Shown: positions 1-12,600 of the stretch, in pieces | Layout: every line of letters starts with the position of its first letter | Numbering within the stretch: position 1 is the stretch's first letter | NCBI RefSeq assembly: GCF_030269925.1 | Contig: NC_085128.1 | Location: 6,078,501-6,142,500, forward strand | Direction: 5' to 3' | DNA: 64,000 bases | Source: Bombyx mori | Lineage: Eukaryota > Arthropoda > Insecta > Lepidoptera > Bombycidae | The notes under the pieces: model-generated | Seen by the model: only the letters and a program-made list of their open reading frames with translations | What the model was told of the DNA's origin: nothing | Database searches by the model: none | Translations under genes and position numbers: made by a program

Positions 1-1570
1 ATAAGATTGATAATAATTTAAAGTCCGATAAAAAAAAAGGCGATTACGAAGTTTTGTATAATAATGGATACAATTCGTTAAAAAATAATGCTAAAAATAA
101 AATAAAAATTTATTCTGGAAAAGAAAAAAGGAAAACTCGAAATATTCGAGATGATTATGACAAATCACTTTTTTGTTATAAATGATTTTACTATGATATT
201 TCTTTTACTTTATTTGTGAATATTAACTATGTATTGGAATATAATTTTAGTTGGGTACTTGTTTTTTTTATCAAAACGGAATTTTTGTTTCCGATTATTA
301 TTGCTAACTTTTTTTTAATTTTTGTGTTAAGAAAATATTATCATTGATGCTTATTACGGATATTACATAGACGTATGTACGTTTGTATAAGGGTTTATAA
401 ACTGACATGTAGGTAATCGTAAAAAGGAAAGTATCACAACAAGTGGATACCGGAATGCAGGATCGGTTTGTGGCAGAAATTGGTGGGATGGTGAGATGGA
501 TGGCTACCTTAATATCAGAATTTATGCAAACATATTTTGTTATTTGCTTTGTGTTTCACGAAAATATTCCGTCGTTAAGGATTTTTTTCTTGGATGACTT
601 GTTAGTAAATAAAATATCGTAACAAATTATATATTTAAAAAAAAAAATGGGTCTGAGGATTTGAACCATGGCAAAATCGCATCACTAGATAGGAGTAGCC
701 GTGAACCTAAGCTACTAATTCGCAAATACTTTTGACGATATACTGTCTTAACTAATTTTGCATTTATTGATTTGGTTTTATTTCCTTTGCCTTGGATACT
801 TTAATTCCTTTATCGTGGAGGTCGTTTTGTTTTGTTTGTATGTTTACTTAAAAATATAGTGCAAAAGAAGAATTTTTAATGATCTTATTTCAATGTTAGT
901 ATACACTTGAAAGGAAAGGAACATAATTTAACGTTAAATATCTTTAAGCAATGTAGACGAGGCATGTCGGTATTTCTTTGCATATCCGATGTATGACGAA
1001 ACTCGAACGCCTGATGAATAGTGAATGAATCGATCTAAATCCAATTCAATCGTTTTTGTTACCGCACTAGATAGATCCCTTTGTGTTTTTAGTGACGAGA
1101 TTTGTAACACGAATCGGACGACTCGTAAATACTGAGCGAATGAAAATGGTAGTTAGATATAATTCTTCATCTTTTTTTAATTTAAAAAATTCTTGATTTA
1201 GCATTTAGATATACAACAGTATTATGTAGTAACAGTTATTATATTAAAACCTGTCTATCAGTTACTAAAGAAAATAGTGACGGTCTCTATATTTGTTCTA
1301 TATGAGTTAACAAACTATTCTTCCGATTATGATGAAACTTGGTAGCGCTGTTGTAGGCATTCTGTAGGTTTCGATCTTAGTCTCATCAATGTCCGATAGA
1401 TGGCGCGTTAATGTATGAAATATATACGACGCTATAACGTTAAGATCATACAAGAGCGTTAGAGCGCGACTAGTTTTCACTAGTATTATTAATAGAGTTA
1501 AAATAATTGCTCCAGCTCAGGTGCAATTCGGTAGTATTAGAAGCATTGTTAGTGGTGGCTGTAACCAGCT
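1..1570. other. AT-rich intergenic DNA, no gene seen
   Basis: No reading frame, RNA gene or clean repeat can be supported here. A short tRNA-like stretch near 650-720 and degenerate repeat-like text near 1310-1500 suggest old mobile DNA, but no ends could be set. Confidence 0.5.
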
Positions 1571-1742
1571 GTGTGCTTAGTGCGAGTTTTTTTACGTTTT
1601 CGATAGCGTAAACGTTAACTCAAATTTGTATGCAGTTTGAACAGCGCCCCTAGCGTCAAACGTAGGCAAACGTTCCAACTCCATACAATTTTGAGTTAAC
1701 GTTTACGCTATCGAGAACGTTAAAAACTTGCACTAAGCACAC
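1571..1742. mobile_element. Foldback MITE, copy 1
   Basis: A non-autonomous DNA element of about 170 bp that is nearly all inverted repeat. The left arm (GTGTGCTTAGTGCGAG, then CGATAGCGTAAACGTTAACTC) returns in reverse complement at the right end. Between the arms is a short GC-rich centre (CAGCGCCCCTAGCG). A second copy lies at 52738-52906 with the same arms and centre, so this is a family. No coding capacity and no clear target duplication; the superfamily is not identified. Confidence 0.75.
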
Positions 1743-1813
1743 TAATGTGTTTTTCTATGTTTTTTAAATTGCTTATTGGTAAATGTGGGCTAGCGATCGC
1801 AAGGTACCATCAG

Positions 1814-2262
1814 TTTTTTTTTTTTTTTGTTATTGCTTAGATGGGTGGACGAGCTCACAGCCCACCTGGTGTTAAGTGGTTACTGGAGCCCATAGACATC
1901 TACAACGTAAATGCGCCACCCACCTTGAGATATAAGTTGTAAGGTCTCAGTATAGTTACAACGGCTGCCCCACCCTTCAAACCGAAACGCATTACTGCTT
2001 CACGGCAGAAATAGGCAGGGCGGTGGTACCTACCCGCGCGGACTCACAACAGGTCCTACCACCAGTAATTACGCAAATTATAATTTTGCGGGTTTCACTT
2101 TTATTACACGATGATATTCCTTCACCGTGGAAGTCAATCGTGAACATTTGTTGAGTACGTATTTCATTAGAAAAATTGGTACCCGCCTGCGGGATTCGAA
2201 CACCGGTGCATTGCTTCAACACGAATGCACCGGACGTCTTATCTTTTAGGCCACGACGACTT
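1814..2262 (-). mobile_element. Bm1-type SINE, full length
   Basis: A full-length tRNA-derived SINE of the silkworm Bm1 type. On the minus strand the tRNA-like head (GGCCTAAAAGATAAGACG, then a B-box GGTGTTCGAATCCCGC) is followed by the body and an A tail, seen as a T run at 1814-1828. Imperfect 20-bp direct repeats at 1781-1800 and 2266-2285 (AAATGTGGG, two swapped bases, AGCGATCGC) flank it and look like the target-site duplication. Confidence 0.9.
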
Positions 2263-2430
2263 CAAAAATGTGGGTCAGCGATCGCAGTACGGTAGTGCAA
2301 TGCTAGGAAAGCTGCTCTACATTTCGCAATGAATCACTTATGTCACGTCATTTACGATAGGCACCGGAAGAGATGGGGCTGTCCTATTTTACAGCGGTAT
2401 TGCGCAGCCAGCCACAGATTGGCCGCGAGA

Positions 2431-2813
2431 TCTTCTAATATATAAAATTCTCGTGTCACAACGTTCGTTCCCATACTCCTCTGAAACCGCGTGACCGATT
2501 CTCATGAAATTTTTTATGCATATTCACTAAGCCTGAGAATCGGCTACTACCTATTTTCCATACCCCTAAGTGATTAGGGTTGTCCACCCCTAAATTTTTT
2601 TTTTTATTTGGACTTTTTTTTGTTATGATGAGGTATTATGTGGTTGAATGAGGTTTTGTTATTTTTATTATATATTCCCTCATCGTTCACAGCGCTACAT
2701 GCCTCTTTCACTCATTTACCACATCCTTACACACTTAGTTAGTTTTTGTTTCTACACTAGAAATTCCCTAGAAATCTTATATATGGCAAAACAATGTTTG
2801 CCGGGACAGCTAG
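2431..2813 (+). mobile_element. Non-autonomous Helitron
   Basis: It begins TCTTCTAATATATAA after an A and ends GCCGGGACAGCTAG before a T, the A|T insertion and CTAG terminus expected of a Helitron. The text CTCGTGTCACAACGTTCG with CCGATTCTCATGAAATTTT is typical of a common lepidopteran Helitron family. No Rep/helicase is encoded. The 5' edge could instead be 2434. Confidence 0.7.
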
Positions 2814-3695
2814 TATGCTTATAAAAATAAGGTATTCTCTTGGATTTTTTCGTTCTATATTCTGACTTACGACGCGTCTATTGTGTATGAAATTTAAAAC
2901 TGCTAACACCATTGTTATGTGATTAGATTCGGTAAAGAAAGTGGGCTACCAATGGAGCGCACTAATTATGTAACATTTCTAGCACATTGGTGGCATGTTG
3001 TTTTAGAAACATGAGTTTAAAGTAAAATCGACTAAGTTCTTATGAAATGTTTGTATGAATTGGGCACGGGTCAAAATATGTTATTTGTGAAGCGCCATAA
3101 ATTAGGCAACAATAGTAAGACTTAGTCAGAAATTAATTGACATTAGACAGTGGCGTGAGTGGCCTTTAGTAAGAATGTTCAAAACCGTAATTGGGATATT
3201 GAAGGTACATATTACATAATTATAAATACATAAAATTGTCATACACAATAACGGCTAAATTAGTGAGCAGCTTTTAAAATTTACATTGATGATCTTATCG
3301 GTCTTATCATACAATGATCTTATCGGTCAATGACCTTATCAGAAGACCTTGACTTCCGAGTAAACGTACGACACGTTCTCGAGACACCTATGGACTTAAG
3401 CTCTTGTGTAATAAATCACAGTTTTTTCGTATACCTATTTTTTTATCACATTTAATGACCAAAGTAATAGACTAGAAGTTTACTTATTCATAAGAATAGT
3501 CCAAAGTTTTTGTAATGTCGTTATTTAAATATGAAAACATAGTACATAATATGTACTTTGTGTTGTCAAACGTAATTCTGACATGCATTGTAGCATGCTA
3601 ATCAGTGCAAAATGTTAGCTAACGCACTTCAGATTTCTGCTATGCAAGCTACCTCAATATACATTGGCGATTTTGTTTTCTTAAAGGATTCATGT
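2814..3695. other. Intergenic, no gene seen
   Basis: AT-rich DNA. The only local structure is a short direct repeat of GATCTTATCGGTC-like text, about three times between 3288 and 3350. No coding or RNA signal. Confidence 0.5.
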
Positions 3696-3962
3696 CTTTT
3701 TTTTTTGCTTAGATGGATGGACGAGCTCACAGGCGACCTGGTGTTAAGTGGTTACTGGAGCCCATAGACATCTACAACGTAGATGCACCACCCACCTCGA
3801 GATATAAGTTCTAAGATCTCAGTATAGTTACAACGGCTACCCCACCCTTCGAACCGAAACGCATTACTGCTTCACGGCGGAATTAGGCGGGGTGGTGGTA
3901 CCTACCCGTGCGGACTCCCAAGAGGTCCTGCCACCAGTGCCCAAGAGGTCCTACTACCAGTC
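3696..3962 (-). mobile_element. Bm1-type SINE, 5'-truncated
   Basis: Bm1 body on the minus strand with an A tail (T run 3697-3706). Its last 22 bases are a partial duplication: CCAAGAGGTCCTGCCACCAG is followed by a near copy with ACTACCAG. Confidence 0.85.
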
Positions 3963-4161
3963 AAATTTAGTGAGGTATTTTTCAGGAATGTTAATCTCTT
4001 GAACAACGTTCAGCTCAGTTGAAAAACTAGGATATGTTGCTGAATACGTATCCAATTTTTTTTTTTTTTAATTTAATTAAATATGAGTTCTATTCGATTG
4101 ACGATTCGATGACGTTTACTGTGACGGCATAATTCTGTCTTAAATCGTTTTATCATAATAA

Positions 4162-4601
4162 TCTATATATTAATACGTGAAGCAAAACTTTGTATCCCTT
4201 TTTACGAAAATTGCGCGGACGGAGGAGTATGAAATTTTCCACACTTATGGAGAATATAGAGAAGAAGTGCACAATGCTAATTTTTTTTTTAAATAATGCA
4301 TAAAAGATACATTAAATTAATAAAGAAAACATTACACACACTACCATGTATTTGACACACACGCATGCATCCTATTTGTTTATTGTCAAACTTTTCTTTG
4401 CGGTCTGTCAGTTATAGTCTGTCAAATTGAGAATAGATTAAATATTGTTTTCTCTCTATTATTATTCGTCTAAAGTGTAGTTTTGAAGAAATCTGTGATT
4501 AAAGAAGTATTTAATAGTCTTTGACAATAGAATCGTAATAGTGTACAAACTTATAATTTCCATTAGTTATAGTCGAATTTCGACTACCGGGGGACCACTA
4601 G
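4162..4601 (+). mobile_element. Non-autonomous Helitron
   Basis: It opens TCTATATATTAATACGTGAAG directly after an A and closes ACCGGGGGACCACTAG before a T. Both ends fit Helitron termini. No protein is encoded. Confidence 0.65.
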
Positions 4602-5393
4602 TTCATATAATTTTCCTAGTGCATATTACTTGTTACAAATGTTGTAGTTTGTAAACATTTATGTGAGGTGTAAATTTATTTAACAGGAACAATGCTAAGC
4701 GTTTCGTTTGAAACATAAATACACTACCACAATCTATTAAATTGTTATTCTACGCGTATAGTAATAAGTGGTTGGGCGTTTCCTGACGTAATGATTTTCT
4801 CTGTACCGTTGAATGTGATATCAATAAATCATTAGTACAAAATAAGAGATTGCGAATTTCAAATTCGATCAGAATTCGATTTCAATCAGATTACGAAAAA
4901 AATTCACGATATTTTGATAGTATAGGGCCCATCGAACCGTCCAATAGAAAATCTTTTGTTTACGGGAGTTTGGAATTCGCACTATCCCATCGCTTCCTGT
5001 GTGCATCGTAAAAATTAGCTAAGAGATTCATTTGAGAATGGGCAGCAGTGTTCTCTGAATATAATACCAGTGGTTGTATTAATGTTATGGCTAAAGGCTC
5101 CAGTAGCCGATTTCCACCGGGTGATCCGTGAGTATCGTTTGATTTTTAAAATCGCCTGTTGACTTTTGTTCAACTATTTAGTAGCTAAATACTTGTTCAA
5201 CTATTTAGTGCTTCTGTTGTCGTTTGTATTCGACGAGAGCAAGCAAATTAAAAGTTCAAGCCACGAATAAAAATTGTAAGAATAAAACGAAAAAACCTCG
5301 ATACGTTGACTCTAGTTTTTTAATAGCTCATATAAAACCATTGCGTTTATATTGAGATGGGATTACCTCACTGTTTTGGATTCTAAACATGTT
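4602..5393. other. Intergenic, no gene seen
   Basis: Nothing recognisable. A short direct repeat (ACTTGTTCAACTATTTAGT-like, twice) sits near 5165-5205. Confidence 0.45.
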
Positions 5394-5651
5394 TTTATTT
5401 TTATTTTCTTATTGCTTATATGTGTGAACGAGCTCAGGGCCCACCTGGTGTTAAGTGGTTATCGGAGGTCATAGACATCTACAACGCTAATGCCGCCACC
5501 TACCTTGAGATATGAGTTCTAAGGTCTCAGTTTTTACGGTGCAATGGTTGCCCTATCCTTCAAACCGAAACGCATTGATGCTTCGTGACAGAAATAGGCA
5601 GGTTGGTGGTACCTACCCGTGCGGACTCGTAAGACATCCTACCATCAGTAA
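5394..5651 (-). mobile_element. Bm1-type SINE, 5'-truncated
   Basis: Bm1 body on the minus strand, somewhat diverged, with an A/T-rich tail at the low-coordinate side. The tRNA head is missing. Confidence 0.8.
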
Positions 5652-6003
5652 CAAATAGGAATACATCTATGTAAGTATATTTTGTAAGCTGTAGGTACCT
5701 GAAACATTCAAAGTATAATACATGTTTTATAATAATTTTACCATGTCGCTGCTATGGCAGAAGCTAATGGAAAGAACAAAATATGAATATTCATTGTATT
5801 GATGATAAAAGTTTTTGAATATTTTACTTACTTTGACTGGTTACCGGATTTAGAATCTGGTTCGATTTGAATAGTGGAATTTTATACGAAATTCGTCGGG
5901 TCGTTATTATTTCTATTTAAGTTTTGTTTTAAACTTGAATGACATTTGTTTGATACACACAAAAATAAATGATACAAATCAGAGAATGTAGTTTTATTTC
6001 AGA

Positions 6004-6392
6004 CTAGCTGACCCGGCAGACTTCGTAGTGCCTCAATCGATAAATAAAATACCTAAACTTTTGTATAAAATAAACTTAAAACAAACAAAAGAATCCGTCC
6101 GACGGGGGACACATCAAAGGGAAAACAAAATTGTTATTTTTATTTAATTCCGAGCATTTTCATATTTATCTACCTTTTAAATTTTCTCTGGACTTCCACA
6201 AATAATTTAAGACCACATATTTTTTTTTTGGTACAATTTTTCTTTATTGGGAAAGGCAAGGTGATCTAAGTCCATACAGCCTTGTCTGTTCTATATGATT
6301 TCTGAAATAAGACCAAAATTAGCCAAATCCGTCCAGCCGTTCTCGAGTTTTAGCGAGACTAACGAACAGCAATTCATTTTTATATATATAGA
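6004..6392 (-). mobile_element. Non-autonomous Helitron (family H1) with a nested insert
   Basis: The minus-strand copy starts ATCTATATATATAAAAATG and ends CCGGGTCAGCTAG. The same family recurs at 43328-43617 and 56813-57103. This copy is about 100 bp longer than its relatives because a retroposed RNA tail entered it at 6216-6308. Confidence 0.8.
6216..6308 (-). mobile_element. Small retroposed insert with poly(A) tail
   Basis: A 93-bp insert inside the Helitron, flanked by the 7-bp direct repeat AAGACCA at 6209-6215 and 6309-6315. Read on the minus strand it carries CCCAATAAAG and then a run of ten A, like the 3' end of a polyadenylated RNA moved by LINE machinery. The source RNA is not identified. 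Confidence 0.6.
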
Positions 6393-6531
6393 TTTTGAAA
6401 ATGCCGAAAATTTTCAGGTTCGTTTGCTATAATTAAATTAATCACGTCGAACCGAAAAACTGTATAGTGAATCGTAATAAAAGGAATATTTTTAAAATAT
6501 TGGAATTAAAGTTAAAACATCACTTAGTATT

Positions 6532-6537
6532 AGGTCA
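6532..6537 (+). promoter_or_regulatory. AGGTCA half-site upstream of gene A
   Basis: One AGGTCA nuclear-receptor half-site, context TTAGGTCAAC, 34 bp before the TATA box. Its position resembles the FTZ-F1-like site of gene B, but it lacks the CA before AGGTCA, so the match is weaker. Confidence 0.3.
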
Positions 6538-6570
6538 ACATACCCACCACGGTAACGAGGAGCCCCCACA

Positions 6571-6578
6571 TATAAATA
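6571..6578 (+). promoter_or_regulatory. TATA box of gene A
   Basis: TATAAATA stands 98-106 bases before the start codon. Transcription would begin near 6600, giving a 5' leader of about 77 nt. No strong initiator motif is seen. Confidence 0.6.
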
Positions 6579-6676
6579 CATTCTAAGTTTTCACTTTGCA
6601 CATTCCGAACGTAGGTTCTGCAACGTGTGTGACGTTTTACGTAATCGAGTGCCATTATTTAGCCGTTTTTACAAAG

Positions 6677-6688
6677 ATGTCTTTAAAG
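6677..6688 (+). CDS. Gene A exon 1 (coding part)
   Basis: ATG TCT TTA AAG followed by the donor GTAAGAA. A first coding exon of only four codons (MSLK) before a phase-0 intron is common in insect CPR genes. It completes the signal peptide begun in the next exon, which has no ATG of its own. Confidence 0.85.
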
Positions 6689-9600
6689 GTAAGAAATCAT
6701 GTTAAAAGATAAACAAATAAAAGATACTAAAAACTAAAAGATACTTTTAAGGTGAAGGTGCTCGCTCGACTTTAATCTATGATTGTATAATTTTATTATA
6801 TAATGACACTTCTAAAATGGTATAATAAGGTAATAATATGAATAAAGGTCAAGAACGGAATCGGAATATGGCTGTCCCTGATTCGAGAGCCACATTTTTA
6901 ATTAAGTTTGTTTGACATAATCTTGAATAATTTATCGTTTATTTGCAAATGTAAATATGTATATATATTTTTTAAATTTTATTTTTATTGCTTAGATGGG
7001 TGGACGAGATCAAAGCCCACCTGGTGTTAAGCGGTTACTGGAGCCCATAGACATCTACGACGTAAATGCGTCACCCATCTTGAGATAAGTTGTAAGGTCT
7101 CAAGTATAGTTACAACGGCGTGCCCCACCCTTCAAGCCGAAACGCATTACTGCTTCACGGCAGAAATAGGAGGGGTGGTGGTACAAACCCGCGCTGACTC
7201 ACAAAAGGTCCTGCCACCAGTAAAAATACGCATATAATATAAGGCAAAGATTTAACGCGCGTAAATACTAAATGAAAATGAATTTAGATTACAAGTACAT
7301 AGTTTATTAGAATTAATGAAATAAGGCAATAAAGTTTACAAGATGAGTAATACGAACGTATATTTTATCGTTTAATGGCCTTGACAAATGTTCCCCGAGA
7401 AAGAGTCGTGGAATTGATTAGCTTATGAATTAGATCGTAGATAAGTATCTCAAGGTCCATCGCTTACTGCGTCTTTAATATAATAAAATTAATTAATGAC
7501 TGGAAAAAGTAGTCAAAATCAATTGAAATTAACCATTATGAAAGCCATGTTCAGATTTCCAAATATTTTGTATTCTTTTTTCATTGAGAATTTGGTTGTG
7601 CTTTTGTAACAAAAAAAAATAGTGAATAAAAATAATAATACCGGGAAGAAGTCACGCACGCTCATCCGGTCCCAAATATGGTTTTTAATAAACATTTTTA
7701 TAAAGGTTAAAATATAGACATATATGGATAATAATAATAATAATAGTCAAAGATTAAGCAAATATGTTCATCACACGAATGCCACACCCTCAATTTAATT
7801 AATAGTCAAGGGGCGGTAACTATTGCACCGCCGAGTCAGTTAATAAAAAGTCAATAAAATAAGTCCTATAAACAATCCAGAAATGTTTACAACAGCCATT
7901 AGCTCAATTAGCTAATCTAAGTTTTGTTGAAAATTAACAGTTCTAAAAATTTCCTAGTGTTTTAATGTAATGCTACTTCCGTTTAAAAGACGGAAGAAAC
8001 AGTGTTGTACGCGCATTGAATATTTTCACACTTTATTTTGCATTGTTGAATATTTTTTTGACTGCATTGAATTTAAAATTCATTTTTAGTATTCATTGTT
8101 GTCGTGTTTGAAAATTTAACTTCGATATTCAAATATTTACTTTTTCAAAATAAAAATAAAATTTATAACTTTCTTAACATTCTAGTTAGTTATAGATAGT
8201 TTGTGTGAGACAACTGCATAAAGCATGCCGTTTTCATTTCAATATATTTTGTTAAATTTAATGTTTATTCTGGATATTTAATCTTAGTAAATATTTATGT
8301 AATTGGACTCTTTATTCTGTGAAACTGCGAAAAACTATATAGCAGAATTTGTGGACATCCTAAAAAGAACCGTCGAAATGGCGTTAAAACAACATTCATA
8401 CGTTCAAAACACATTTCCAAGTTAGCTACAGACACGTCTTCTACTGCCTAGTTATATGCAGCTAGCACATATTTTAGTGCAAATTTTCAATAAGTTATTT
8501 CATTTTATTTTCGTCTCAAAATGTAGTACAGTGCCCGATTGGGGCTGCAAGGATGATGATCTATAATATTCTATAAGTTTCATTAATGTAATACACAGAA
8601 CGTTGTTTTGAGCGCCAAGTGCATTGTTACATCGTGGTGCTTACAACAAAGGTAGGAGTTAAGTCGTTTCTCGCTTACTGGCACTAAATATTCTTGAGGT
8701 TTGAGCCCCGTGAGTTCACCTACTAGTTAAGGTTACGCTGAAATAGCCTCTCAAGGCTCTCAGCTTAGGTGGGGGAAAAAAAAGAAAAAAAAAGCTGTCA
8801 AGTATTTTGGCCACATCTTTCGGCGTGAATACCATTTATTCTCACGAGGGTGCGTAGGAATTTCTTGAAATCTTTTTGATTTTGTTGGTACGTGAGCTTG
8901 AAAATCAAAATCAACAATTTATTCACGATAGAAACCTAAAACATCTGCCATACGTGATTACTAATGTTTTGCTTTACATTACGTTTTTTGTTTACTGATC
9001 ATGACATAAAAGGTCACTAACTGTAGTGAAAACAAAAGTAATGAGAAGTATAATAATACAATGCAATAACAATGCACGCAATGAACGTAACCCAATTAGA
9101 AAGTGCATGAGAAGAAATATGACAAAATAACTATTGTTGAGAAGAATCATGAATATTAGCGTACCTAATTGATACATACTCGTACATTGTTTTCAATGTT
9201 GATGTATTATATTTGAATTACGATGCTGATTGTCTTGCTTAATACATTCTTAAGTTAAACAAAAATTATTTTTATTTAAATGATATGCTTAAACAAATGT
9301 ATATAAACATACATATATGTAGACGTATGTGTTATCGTCACACATCTTTTTAATTCAATAATTCTTAATTAATTTATTTAAATCAATTAGATCTTCATGA
9401 TTCAATTTAGTAAAATACATATTTAGTATGAACTGTTATTGAACTAGTTTTAAGATCAAATTTTCTTTTTGTGATTGTATACTCTTGGGAATGGCTGGAA
9501 ACTTCAAGTTACTAAGTCGGAACAACAGCTATCAAATGTGAACGCACGATTGATTCAGAATGCGTTAGAAATTAAGAGTAAGATTAGGTTATCAACTATT

Positions 9601-12600
9601 AATACCAAGACAGATGGAGAGAAACTAGCCGCGTATGTGCCCTTTCATCCTCAGATAAATATTTAAATGGACTCTTTCTGTATTTGGTTTTTTTCGCAAC
9701 GAAAGCATAGTTTGATATAGGAATATAGATTTTAATTCTAGTTAAGCACCAATCTCCAGTATAGGTAGGTCTTTTTAATTCGACATGTCCTAACTCTCAC
9801 GGTTTGTGCCGAAAACATTAAGGATTGTTTTTAAAGATCCTCTTGCCTAGAGTTTTACGTGGAACGTTTTATTAATGAAACTTTGTTATTATTTTTATAG
9901 GGGTTAATACTTTTGGCGACAGTCGCTTGTGCACATAGCCGTGTGCTCACATACTTCCGACCGACAAAACACGTGGACTTGCAACCATCGGGCACTATTC
10001 TACATGCAGAGCCTCATCTAGGATTCGAACATCACCACATATCCGAAGATGAACCCGTCGACTACTATGTAAGTGTATTTCAGTTCTGTTTAATTTTCAG
10101 CAACGTAATTTGACACCTTCCCTGCGGAACAGGCCCATATTGGCCTGCCGCCATAGTTTCAGCTGGTGCGGACGAAGAAAACTATATCCCTCTTGCTGAT
10201 GCGGACCGATTACTATTACAGGTGTATATAAGAGTTTGACATCGACAATTAAAAATAAATTGTATACAGTATGTTTTCACCAAAGTTATAGCCTTTTAAT
10301 CTACCCTGGTGCTGGTGGATCGAGAAAGACCTGCCACGCACTGGTGGAAATGTCGTCGGGGACGAATTTTGTACTGGTGTTAGGATCTCTTCTGAGTCCG
10401 CACGGGTAGGTACCACCACCCTGCCTATTTCTGCCGTGAAGCAGTAATGCGTTTCGGTTTGAAGGGCGGGGTAGCCGTTGTAACTATACTGAGACCTCAG
10501 AACTCATATCACAAGGTGGGTGGCGGCATTTACGTTTTAGATGTCTATGGGCTCCAGTAACCACTTAACACCAGGTGGGTTGTGAGATCGTCCACCCGTC
10601 TAAGCAATTAGGCGTAGTATCTCGGAGCGACCGTAATAATGTTACAAAAACTCTGCGCACTGGCATTACAAATTGCGATATAGTTTATCAGCATTATGTC
10701 ATAGAGTCTGATTTAATATGGATGAAATGCAAGCAAGTTGTTGAAAGAATGTATGAATAAGCCTAAGCAGGAACTGAAGCGAGTAAAGATGTTTCCTGAA
10801 CCGGCACTTTCTTTCTTGCGTGCTTCCTACTTTTATCGCTTGATTTAATAAATAAAATGCCGACACCAAACAGCGAGGAGGTTAGTTAACACTAATTATC
10901 TTACAAATCAGTAGAAAACGTGTATGAGAAAACTTTCCGGGAAACATTTGTAAATTTTTATTTTTAATTTTTTATTGCTTAGACGAGCTCACAGCTCACC
11001 TGGTGTTAAGTGGTTACTGGAGCCCATAGATATCTACAACGTAAATCCGCCACTCACCTAGAGATATAAGTTCTAAGGTCTCAGTATAGTTGCAACGGCT
11101 GCCCCACCCTTCAAACCGAAACGCATTACTGCTTCGCGGCAGAAATAGGCGGGGTGGTGGTACCTACCCGTGCGGATTCGCAAGAGGTCCTACCACCAGT
11201 AAAGTGGATATTTTGCTATTTCACAGCGCGCCCAATTTCGGTCATTACAATGCGAACTATATAGTAGCTTTTAGCATATGACTTTACTGGATACTGTCCC
11301 CAAAAAAGACTTATTCAATTATTTATTAAAGGGATCTCAGCAGCGGATATAGTCAGTCAGTTATATTAATCTATTTGATTAAAACCCATTTCTGATATGC
11401 ATCTCTTATTAAAGTTACACACTGCATCCACACTGGTGGTAGGGCATCTTATGAGCCTGCCCGGGTAGGTACTACCACTCCGTCTTCTCCTGCCGTGAAG
11501 CAGTAATGCATTTTAGTTTGAACGGTGGGGCAACGGTTGTTCTGTAAAACCGAGACTTAGTCTAACTCATGTTCCAAGGTGAGTTGGCGGCATTTTTGGT
11601 TGCTTATGTCTATGGGCTCCAGTAACAACCTCACACCAGGTGGGGCGTGGGCTCGTCCCGTAAGGAAAATGAGCAAAAAATCCTAAACGCTAGTTACGAA
11701 ATTAAGATTACCCATATCATTGATTAATTAAACATAAGATAACAAATTACAAATAAACTAATATAATATAATATTATTTATGTATCAGAAATTATTGTAA
11801 TAATACAAATTAATTAACCCAATAGTTTTGATGGAGTATAGAATTACAAAATGAATACAAATGAAAAGCAAAGAAAATCTATTACAATTATAATATTTAA
11901 TAATAAGATTAATACGCGACCTAGCTCATGAGTGCATATAACGGTATTCCTAACAGAAGTGAATACAGCGATACAGTGTTTATTTTGGCACCTATGTTAA
12001 AAAGTTACGATGCTCTGTTAAAAATGATACTTTAGAAAGATTTATAGATAATTAAATATTTTTTTTGAATATTACAGTGGTTCTCAATTTTATTTTGTCT
12101 ACTGCCCACTTCGAGAATAAATTATGTTTTAGCGCCTCCATTTTTTGATTTCATTTTCAGTTTTTCACCTACTTGAAACCAATATAGCGAGAGCTCTGTC
12201 GGTGTCTAAGAATCCTTCGAGATGAAATTACAAATCGCTTCCAAAGCCTTTACACAATGCCCCCTTTTTTTTCTGGGTCTCTTAGCGCCCTCCTTTAGGC
12301 CTGCAGTGCCCACAAGGGGGCGTTATCACCCACTTTAAGAAAAGCTGCTCTATTGAGATGTACTTGTATTACAAGCAGAACGATTTTTTAAGCATCGATC
12401 AATCAACTTCGCTGTGTCTCTCTATAAGCCCGACATTGGCGAAATCTGTATGCGTATTTCTTTACGTATTATTGCGACCACTTATTTATAGAAAATATTG
12501 ATTATATTCTATTGAAATTCCAAGAATTCATCAGCGTTACGAAAAATTAATAGTTGAGTATTGATTGATATGAAAATTTTCATATTCAATGGCATCCTGT

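Noticed and set aside
650..720. tRNA-like sequence near the left edge
   Set aside because: No full cloverleaf can be drawn and it sits by an A run, so at best a worn SINE head.
9475..9666. 63-codon frame in gene A intron 1
   Set aside because: No ATG start, no domain, no splice context tying it to gene A; chance is sufficient.
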